Source of the DNA: Paraburkholderia sp. Tr-20389
GTDB taxonomy: Bacteria; Pseudomonadota; Gammaproteobacteria; Burkholderiales; Burkholderiaceae
DNA: 64,000 nt
Direction of reading: 5' to 3'
NCBI RefSeq assembly: GCF_017104565.1
Contig: NZ_JAAGPD010000003.1
Coordinates: 282,769 to 346,768, forward strand
The notes under the pieces were generated by a model. The model was not told where the DNA came from. It saw only the letters and a list, made by a program, of their open reading frames with translations, and did not search any database. Shown here in pieces: positions 58,393 to 64,000 of this stretch. The position numbers and the translations under genes were made by a program. Every line of letters starts with the position of its first letter. Within the stretch, counting starts at the first letter, position 1.

Positions 58393-60384
58393 ATGCTGAA
58401 CGGTGTGCGAATTCTGGTCCGGGGTGCGCGCGACGCGCTCAGGCTCGGCGCGACGCTGCTCGAACGTGCGGGCGCGCAGGTGACGTTCGGCGAAGCGCAG
58501 CCGTCGGACGGATTCGCGTATGACGTGATCGTCGTTTCGTCGGACGTGAGTCCGCCGAGCGAGCGAAGCACGATCGCGGAGCTGAAGGCGGCGGGCGCGC
58601 ATATCGTGTGCGACATCACTGCTACCGGGCCGCACGGTGCGCGCGCGGGTATGCGCGGGACCGACGCGCAGATTCAGGCGATCAGCGGACTGATGGACAC
58701 CACGGGCTTTGCGCATGGCGAGCCCGCGCGGATCGGCGTGCCGTTCACGGAGATTTCGGCGGCGCTCTATGCGTGCGCCGCGATTGCGGCGGCCGTTCGT
58801 GTGAAGCGTTTGCGCGGCATCGTGCAGAACATCGACGTGACGCTGTTCGGTTGCGCGGCCAGTGCGCTCACGACGTTTCTGCCCACGGCATTTGCGCAAG
58901 GTACGGTGGGCCGCGTCGGCAATCGGCATCCTGCGTGCGCGCCCTGGAACGCATACGTGACGCGCGACGGCTGGATACTCATCTGCACCAGCACGGAAGA
59001 ACAATGGCGCAAGATCAAAAGCGCGGCCCGCGTGCCGCCACTCGACGATCCGCGCTTCGCGACCTTGCGCGGACGTGTCGCGAACGTCGATGAACTCGAT
59101 GCGCTGATCGAGACATGGACTGCCACGCTGTCGACGGAGGAATGCTTGCAGTTGTGCGAGCAGATCGGCGTCGCGGCCGGACCGATCGTGTCCGTCGCGG
59201 AGTTGAGCAGCGAGCCGAATTTCCGCACGCGGCATGCGGATGCGGCGATGCAGATCGACACGCAAGGCATCGATGGCGACACGTATCGCCGGGTGCCGAT
59301 CTTCAACACGTCGCGTCTGACGAAGGACACCTGCGCTGCGCCGCGCATGAGCACGAGCGTGGACCGCACCGCGTACGGACAGCATACGGGTCCGCTTGCC
59401 GGCATCAAGGTCGTCGAGATCGGCCAGTACACGACGGCCCCGCTCGTCGGCAAGCACCTTGCGGCGCTTGGTGCGGAAGTCGTGAAGATCGAGCCGCCCG
59501 ACGGCGAAGTGGCGCGTTCATGGACGCCGGGCCAGGCGGGGACGAGCTACTTTTTCGTGCTCAACAACACCGACAAGCAGACCATCGCGCTCGATCTGAA
59601 GCAGGAAGCCGACCGTGCTCATCTGAGTGGGCTGCTCGCCGATGCGGATGTCCTCGTCGAGAACCTGCGTCCGGGTGCGCTCGCAAAGCTCGGCTTCGAT
59701 CGCGAAACGCTGGGCAAGATCAATCCGCGTCTGATCTATTGTTCGATTTCAGGTTTTGGCATCGCGTCCGCATATCCGGCAAGGCCCGCATTCGACACCG
59801 TGATTCAGGCGATGGGCGGGCTGATGGACCTGACGCGCAGCGCCGGCGAGCCGGTGAAGCTAGGCGCGTCGGGCGCCGACATTCTCGGGGGGCAGGCTGC
59901 GCTGCTCGCGATCGTCTCGTGCCTTGCGGATCCGGCGCGGGAGGACGGGACGTTCGTCGAAATATCGATGCAGGACGTGGCCGCGTGGTGTGCGCTGTTT
60001 GCGTCGGGCAATCGGGAGCCGCAGGGGATCGCGGTCGCGTGCATCGACGGTCATGTGTGGCTCGAAAGCGATCGACATGCCGATGCGGCGGCGCTCGCGG
60101 TTCGTGCACGCGATGCGCGATGCAGCATGCTGACGCGCGAGGCGGCAGTGACGGCGCTGGCGAACGCGGGTATCAGCGCAGTGCCGGTGGCACGCGTGCA
60201 TGAACTGGTCGAAGACGGCAATTTTCTCGCAGACATGCTGAGCGTCGCGCGCGACGGGAGCGGGGCATTCTGGCCCGTCCTCAAGGTGCCGTACCGGTTG
60301 TCGCGCACGCCCGCGCGCGTACGCGCCGTGCCGGGCGCGCCCACGCGAACGGTCTCGGGCTGCTTCGCGACGTTCGCCGTCTGA
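58393..60384 (+). CDS. Class III (CaiB/BaiF-type) CoA-transferase with two domains
   Basis: 663 residues, about 1.6 times a normal member. Residues about 1-330 are a degenerate CaiB-like half (L-N-G-V-R-I-L-V-R-G-A-R-D opening, R-V-G-N-R-H-P-A-C-A-P-W-N-A-Y near 172) and residues about 335-663 are a complete one: L-A-G-I-K-V-V-E-I-G-Q-Y-T-T-A-P, V-K-I-E-P-P-D-G-E-V-A-R, L-V-E-N-L-R-P-G and the catalytic-Asp segment K-L-G-A-S-G-A-D-I-L-G-G near 495. It would move CoA from one acyl-CoA to the free substrate acid, replacing a ligase. AAGGAG precedes the ATG; the promoter carries copy 3 of the shared element. Confidence 0.88.
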   Translation: MLNGVRILVRGARDALRLGATLLERAGAQVTFGEAQPSDGFAYDVIVVSSDVSPPSERSTIAELKAAGAHIVCDITATGPHGARAGMRGTDAQIQAISGLMDTTGFAHGEPARIGVPFTEISAALYACAAIAAAVRVKRLRGIVQNIDVTLFGCAASALTTFLPTAFAQGTVGRVGNRHPACAPWNAYVTRDGWILICTSTEEQWRKIKSAARVPPLDDPRFATLRGRVANVDELDALIETWTATLSTEECLQLCEQIGVAAGPIVSVAELSSEPNFRTRHADAAMQIDTQGIDGDTYRRVPIFNTSRLTKDTCAAPRMSTSVDRTAYGQHTGPLAGIKVVEIGQYTTAPLVGKHLAALGAEVVKIEPPDGEVARSWTPGQAGTSYFFVLNNTDKQTIALDLKQEADRAHLSGLLADADVLVENLRPGALAKLGFDRETLGKINPRLIYCSISGFGIASAYPARPAFDTVIQAMGGLMDLTRSAGEPVKLGASGADILGGQAALLAIVSCLADPAREDGTFVEISMQDVAAWCALFASGNREPQGIAVACIDGHVWLESDRHADAAALAVRARDARCSMLTREAAVTALANAGISAVPVARVHELVEDGNFLADMLSVARDGSGAFWPVLKVPYRLSRTPARVRAVPGAPTRTVSGCFATFAV

Positions 60385-60507
60385 GAACCCTTCTCACCGC
60401 TCTCTCGATCAAACGTTCGTCGGCCGCACTTCTTATGCTTTAGGATATCTGCCACTTTGCTGCACCCACAGCAGCGACGTGTTGCAGTTCCCTATAAGAG
60501 GTGTCGA

Positions 60508-61839
60508 ATGAATGATCGACGGGGACGCACTGCCCGGTCCATCGCGGTGCGACTGACGTGGTGGATCGCGTGTGTGATCGTGGCGCTGAGCATCGCTGCC
60601 TGCGTGATGTCGTTTGCGGCCGCCTATGTCGAGGCGAACAAGCTGCAGGACGGTCACCTTCGCGAGATCGGCGCGCTGATCGATAACGGGGAAATCGTTC
60701 TGAAGCGATCGGCCGCCGCGTGGCACGACCGTGAAGATGCGGATGTGAGGCTCGTCATCACGCGCCTCGACCAGCCTTCGACGGAATCGGACGGGTTAAT
60801 TCCCGTTTCTACGCTGTCCGCGCTTTCAGACGGCATGCATAACGTCGAGGTCAGGAACGAGAGCTGGCGCGTCAGCGTGCGCAGATTGACGAATGGCGAG
60901 CGCATTTCGGTCGCGGAACGTTCGGACATTCGCGACGAAATCGCCAGCGACGGCGCATTGAGAACGTTGCTGCCGATGCTCGCGCTGACGCCTGTTCTGA
61001 TTGTCGTGGTGATCGTGCTGGTTCGCCGGATGTTGTTGCCGTTGCGGCATCTCGCGAAAGTCGTGGATCAGCAGGACGATGCGACGCTCGACGTGCTGTC
61101 CGAGCAGGGCATCCCCAAAGAGCTGCTTCCGTTCGTGACGTCGATCAACCGGCTCATCGGCCGGCTCAAGGACGCCATGTCACAGCAGCGCAGGTTTATC
61201 GCCGACGCCGCGCACGAGTTGCGTTCACCGCTTGCGGCGCTGTCCCTGCAGGCCGAGCATCTCGGTGCCGCGGACAATCCGCATGTGGCGCGGGAACGGC
61301 TCATCCGGTTTCAGGCTGCGCTCCGGCGCACGGTACGGCTCGTCGAGCAGCTGCTTGCACTTGCGCGTTCGCAGCACGGCTCCACGATGGAGCCGGCGGT
61401 CGTGTCCCTTCGGCAACTGGCCAGCGATGCCGTCGTCAATGCCGTCGACATGGCGCAGAGCAAGCAGGTGGATCTCGGACTGGAGACGGTCGACGATGTC
61501 GAAGTGGTCGCCGATGTCCCGGCGCTTGCGGTCGTATTGCGCAATCTCGTCGACAACGCGGTTCGCTACACGCCGGAGGGCGGCAGGGTCGATGTCTCGG
61601 TCACGCGCCGCGCAGGGGATCTGCTCATCGAAGTACGAGACACAGGGCCTGGCATCCCTGACGATCAGAAGCTGCGCGTACTCGAACCGTTTTATCGGAT
61701 GCCGGGTACGGTCGCGGCGGGCAGCGGTCTCGGGCTTTCGATCGTGTCGGAAATCGCGCGGCGCAGCGGCGGTCAGCTTCTGCTGGAGAATGTCGATGGC
61801 GGATTGCGCGCCTGCTATCGGCATCCGCTGCGAAGCTGA
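60508..61839 (+). CDS. Orphan sensor histidine kinase
   Basis: 443 residues. Membrane helices at about 18-40 and 153-175 enclose a periplasmic sensor of about 110 residues. HAMP lies at about 176-225, the phospho-acceptor H-box is F-I-A-D-A-A-H-E-L-R-S-P-L with His236, the N-box is L-V-D-N-A-V-R-Y-T-P-E-G-G, and the G-boxes are D-T-G-P-G-I-P and G-S-G-L-G-L-S-I-V. It belongs to the QseC/PmrB-like group by layout. No response regulator gene is adjacent, which is unusual, since this group is nearly always paired. ATG 60508 follows AAGAGG. Signal unknown. Confidence 0.9.
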   Translation: MNDRRGRTARSIAVRLTWWIACVIVALSIAACVMSFAAAYVEANKLQDGHLREIGALIDNGEIVLKRSAAAWHDREDADVRLVITRLDQPSTESDGLIPVSTLSALSDGMHNVEVRNESWRVSVRRLTNGERISVAERSDIRDEIASDGALRTLLPMLALTPVLIVVVIVLVRRMLLPLRHLAKVVDQQDDATLDVLSEQGIPKELLPFVTSINRLIGRLKDAMSQQRRFIADAAHELRSPLAALSLQAEHLGAADNPHVARERLIRFQAALRRTVRLVEQLLALARSQHGSTMEPAVVSLRQLASDAVVNAVDMAQSKQVDLGLETVDDVEVVADVPALAVVLRNLVDNAVRYTPEGGRVDVSVTRRAGDLLIEVRDTGPGIPDDQKLRVLEPFYRMPGTVAAGSGLGLSIVSEIARRSGGQLLLENVDGGLRACYRHPLRS

Positions 61840-61863
61840 TCGCCGCCTGCGTGACACTCGCGC

Positions 61864-62355
61864 TTACTTCGAGGCGAGTGTGAGCGCGAAGTCGTCGAGT
61901 TGCGTGATGCAGGTGTTCCAGCCGTCGAAGAAACCCAGCTGTTCGTGCCGGTCGCGCGTCGCGACATCGGGATGCATCACGCGCGCCATATAACGGCTGC
62001 CCGCGCCTTCCGCTGACATCGCGATCTCGGCCGTGAAGCCGAGCCACGGCGTGTTGGGGCGCCAGCCCGCAGTGAGCATCGATGTGAACACGATGCGCGC
62101 CTGCGGAACGATGTCGAGAAAGCAGCCTGGGTTGTCGCTTGTACCGCCATCGGGCCCTTGCATGAAGGTGTGGAAGGCGCCGCCTGGACGCAGATCGAAT
62201 GCGCGGACTTCCGTGGTCCAGGGCTTCGGACACCACCATTCCGTCAGCAGATCCGGTTCGGTCCACGCGCGCCACAGCGCGCTCACAGGCGCGCGCAGCG
62301 AGCGCGTGATGACGAGATCGTTCGCGTCAGCGCTTCCGACGGGTTCGTTTGACAT
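61864..62355 (-). CDS. SRPBCC-fold (AHSA1) protein coupled to ArsR regulator
   Basis: 163 residues. AHSA1-type: L-V-I-T-R-S-L-R-A-P-V-S-A-L-W-R-A-W-T-E-P, L-T-E-W-W-C-P-K-P-W, D-L-R-P-G-G-A-F and N-P-G-C-F-L-D-I. It resembles the protein at 10274. It is co-directional with the ArsR gene and its start (ATG 62355, after AGGAG) lies within the last 29 bases of that gene, so the two are co-translated. ArsR plus AHSA1 pairs are common in soil proteobacteria; the AHSA1 protein is usually the target and probably binds the ligand that the regulator senses. Confidence 0.87.
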   Translation of the reverse strand: MSNEPVGSADANDLVITRSLRAPVSALWRAWTEPDLLTEWWCPKPWTTEVRAFDLRPGGAFHTFMQGPDGGTSDNPGCFLDIVPQARIVFTSMLTAGWRPNTPWLGFTAEIAMSAEGAGSRYMARVMHPDVATRDRHEQLGFFDGWNTCITQLDDFALTLASK

Positions 62356-62695
62356 GAGCCTGCTCCTCTTCATGAAGGTGTTCGACGAATTCGACCATAC
62401 GGTCCGACCGTGCTTCCCACACGGCGCGTTGTTCGGCCAGCCACGTTTCGACTTCCGACAGCCTCGCCGGCACCAGCTCGCACGTGCGCGCGCGGCCCGC
62501 CTTGTGCGTGCGGATGAGACCGCTGTGCTCGAGCACGGCGAGGTGCTTCATGAACGAGGGCAGGGCGATGTCGAAGGGCTGCGCCAGCACCGAGACGGTC
62601 TGCGCCCCACGGCCCAGCATGCTGACGATCTCGCATCGCGTCGGATCGGACAGCGCCTGAAACACTTCGCTGATCGCTGCATGATAGTTAGCCAT
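62327..62695 (-). CDS. ArsR-family regulator
   Basis: 122 residues. Winged-helix ArsR domain: I-S-E-V-F-Q-A-L-S-D-P-T-R-C-E-I-V-S-M-L-G-R-G, V-S-V-L-A-Q-P-F-D-I-A-L-P-S-F-M-K-H-L-A-V-L-E and I-R-T-H-K-A-G-R-A-R-T-C-E-L. The metal-binding C-x-C of arsenic or cadmium sensors is absent, so it likely senses a non-metal signal. A perfect palindrome TTAGCCATATGGCTAA (62688-62703) covers its own start codon, so the protein probably blocks its own transcription. Translation of the SRPBCC gene after it is coupled. Confidence 0.9.
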   Translation of the reverse strand: MANYHAAISEVFQALSDPTRCEIVSMLGRGAQTVSVLAQPFDIALPSFMKHLAVLEHSGLIRTHKAGRARTCELVPARLSEVETWLAEQRAVWEARSDRMVEFVEHLHEEEQAHVKRTRRKR

Positions 62696-62703
62696 ATGGC
62701 TAA
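62688..62703. promoter_or_regulatory. Palindromic ArsR operator over the start codon
   Basis: TTAGCCAT and ATGGCTAA form a perfect 16-base palindrome that includes the ATG of the ArsR gene (62693-62695 on the minus strand). TATACT (62703-62708 minus) lies just upstream, so transcription would start at or very near the ATG and the mRNA may be leaderless. Confidence 0.65.
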
Positions 62704-62824
62704 GTATAGTGCAAGAAGATCGATGCAAAAGCACGGAGTGCGTGCGAGGCCTGCCGCTATCGAAACTCTCGCCTAAGCTGTCTGGGTGACGACATGCGTC
62801 GATCGCGACAACAGGAGACGTTCG

Positions 62825-63640
62825 ATGACCACGTCCAACGACACAGGCTTTACCGGCTCGATACCGGACATCTACGAGCGCTACCTCGTGCCCATGCTGT
62901 TCGAACCGTATGCGCGCGATGTCGGCAGCCGTCTCGCGGCGATCGCGGCGTCGCGCGTGCTGGAGATTGCGGCTGGGACGGGCGTCGTCACGCGGGCGAT
63001 GGCGGACGTGCTGCCGCCGCACGTGGAGTTGATCGCGACCGATCTCAACCAGGCGATGCTCGACCGCGCCGCGCAATCCGGCACGAGCAGACCGGTGACA
63101 TGGCAGCAGGCCGACGCGATGCAACTCCCATTCGACGATGGCAGCTTCGATCTCGTCGTCTGCCAGTTCGGCGCGATGTTCTTTCCCGACCGGCCGCATG
63201 CCTTTTCCGAAGCGCGGCGCGTGCTGCGAAGCGGCGGCGTGTTGCTGTTCAACGTCTGGGACCGGATCGAGGAGAACACGGTGACCGAGACGGTTTCGGC
63301 TGCGCTCGACACGCTGTTCCCGGCAGATCCGCCGCGCTTCATGCAGCGAGTGCCGCACGGATACAGTGACACGAACGCCATCGCGCGCGATCTCGCGGGC
63401 GGCGGATTCGACGCGCCGCCGCGCATCGAGACAATCGCAAAACGCGGCTACGCGGAGTCCGCGGAGATCGCCGCGATGGCGTTTTGCCAGGGTACGCCGC
63501 TACGCGGCGAGATCGAGGCCCGGCGGGGCGCGACGCTCGACGAGGCGACCTCGGTGTGCGCGGCGGCCGTCCGCGAGCGCTTCGGGGATAGCGCAATCGA
63601 CGGCAAACTTCAAGCGCACGTCGTCACTGCACAACGTTAA
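62825..63640 (+). CDS. Class I SAM-dependent methyltransferase (UbiE-like)
   Basis: 271 residues. Rossmann-fold methyltransferase with motif I V-L-E-I-A-A-G-T-G-V-V-T near residue 46, the acidic D at the end of strand 2 (I-A-T-D-L-N-Q-A), motif II-like Q-A-D-A-M-Q-L-P-F-D-D-G-S-F-D near 95 and R-V-L-R-S-G-G-V-L near 135. The I-Y-E-R-Y-L-V-P-M-L-F-E-P opening is common among UbiE/COQ5-like and related methyltransferases of unknown substrate. AGGAGACG precedes the ATG. It stands alone between the ArsR unit and the next gene. Confidence 0.87.
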   Translation: MTTSNDTGFTGSIPDIYERYLVPMLFEPYARDVGSRLAAIAASRVLEIAAGTGVVTRAMADVLPPHVELIATDLNQAMLDRAAQSGTSRPVTWQQADAMQLPFDDGSFDLVVCQFGAMFFPDRPHAFSEARRVLRSGGVLLFNVWDRIEENTVTETVSAALDTLFPADPPRFMQRVPHGYSDTNAIARDLAGGGFDAPPRIETIAKRGYAESAEIAAMAFCQGTPLRGEIEARRGATLDEATSVCAAAVRERFGDSAIDGKLQAHVVTAQR

Positions 63641-63794
63641 ACGCGCGAAATTGTGTGTGTCGCGCCGCGTAACGATGGGTCAAAAGCCGCGTCCGCCTTG
63701 TGGGTCGGGCGTTTCGACCGATCCCGGCTGGAAATTGTTACACCTCTTACCGGAGGAGCCGGACGGCGTTACTAAAGGCTTTCAGACGGGCGGT

Positions 63795-63800
63795 TATACT
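63795..63800 (+). promoter_or_regulatory. -10 element candidate before the glycine-rich gene
   Basis: TATACT at 63795-63800 is a good -10 match, 31 bases before the ATG at 63831. No convincing -35 is present at 16-18 bases upstream, so the assignment is weak. The region 63641-63830 holds no gene that I can support. Confidence 0.3.
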
Positions 63801-63830
63801 CGCGCCGTCTCAAAAACTAATGACCTAACT

Positions 63831-64000
63831 ATGTCGAAGCGAATCATTCAGATGGTGGCTATTGCAGCGCTGACGGCTGCGGCATCGTTGCCGGCAATGG
63901 CCGGCGATATGAACAATGCGCTTGGCGGCGCGCTCGGCGGCGTGGCCGGCGCAGCACTGGGCGGCGCGGTTGGCGGCAGCACGGGCGCCGTGATCGGCGG
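63831..64000 (+). CDS. Glycine-zipper exported protein (N-terminal part)
   Basis: First 56 codons of a gene cut by the right edge. A signal peptide (M-S-K-R-I-I-Q-M-V-A-I-A-A-L-T, cleavage near A-M-A-G at residue 25) leads into a Gly/Ala stretch with G-G-A-L-G-G-V-A-G-A-A-L-G-G-A-V-G-G, the glycine-zipper pattern of small outer-membrane and periplasmic proteins. The family cannot be named from this part. The start ATG at 63831 follows a weak ribosome site; ATG at 63820 meets a stop after two codons. Confidence 0.7.
   Translation, partial: MSKRIIQMVAIAALTAAASLPAMAGDMNNALGGALGGVAGAALGGAVGGSTGAVIG

Overview
The window is about 63% G+C with strong G/C bias at third codon positions and dense, short-spaced genes. 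Gene content and protein style (MHS- and EmrB-type transporters, OmpC-like porin, DUF1800/DUF1501 pair, aerobic CoA-dependent aromatic acid cluster, many LysR/AraC/MarR regulators) fit a soil- or plant-associated Burkholderiaceae, most likely Paraburkholderia or Caballeronia. The large amount of accessory metabolism and a KfrA-like protein would suit a secondary chromosome or chromid, but this is inference.

Layout. 0-12 kb: a partial acetyltransferase, a MocR regulator coupled to an SRPBCC protein, DAHP synthase (aroG), a thioredoxin, a glutathionyl-hydroquinone reductase divergent from a YhaJ-like LysR, cytochrome b561 plus a family 2 glycosyltransferase, a Rieske oxygenase, another SRPBCC protein and a porin. 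12-15.5 kb: after an AT-rich gap, two YCII/DGPF proteins, a VOC protein and an ECF42-type sigma factor with a TPR tail. 15.5-19.3 kb: XapX protein, quinone oxidoreductase, DUF429, DUF1330, AraC and iron-permease-like genes. 19.4-24.7 kb: an ECF sigma / membrane anti-sigma candidate / periplasmic metal-sensor-like / DUF1800 / DUF1501 operon framed by small YXWGXW proteins. 24.8-34.5 kb: VOC proteins, GNATs, a mazEF pair with a clear promoter and operator, DUF2252, flavin reductase, AraC-GyrI, NTF2 and MFS pump, GST. 34.6-44.3 kb: a minus-strand operon for aerobic 2-aminobenzoate (anthranilate) breakdown through CoA thioesters. 44.5-48 kb: a 1145-residue KfrA-like coiled-coil protein built of heptad-preserving repeats. 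48-52.8 kb: VOC/LysR pair, then a LacI regulator divergent from a lone periplasmic binding protein and a membrane desaturase. 52.8-60.4 kb: thiolase, MFS, SDR, enoyl-CoA hydratase, LysR and a double-domain class III CoA-transferase, an uncharacterised acyl-CoA pathway. 60.5-64 kb: an orphan histidine kinase, an ArsR-SRPBCC pair, a methyltransferase and the start of a glycine-rich exported protein.

The best leads are regulatory. First, three promoters of the 54-60 kb pathway (MFS, SDR-hydratase, CoA-transferase) share a 35-bp element: TCAATCGA, 13 variable bases, then GTCGTTTG. It sits at nearly the same distance from the SDR and CoA-transferase start codons, which points to one local LysR regulon. 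Second, an ECF42-type promoter (TGTCGA, 17 bases, CGTC) lies before the second DGPF gene and again about 10 kb away before a VOC gene pair, linking them to the sigma factor at 14.2-15.5 kb. Third, the KfrA-like protein carries ten tandem units of mostly 63, 70 or 77 residues, so the coiled-coil register is almost always kept.
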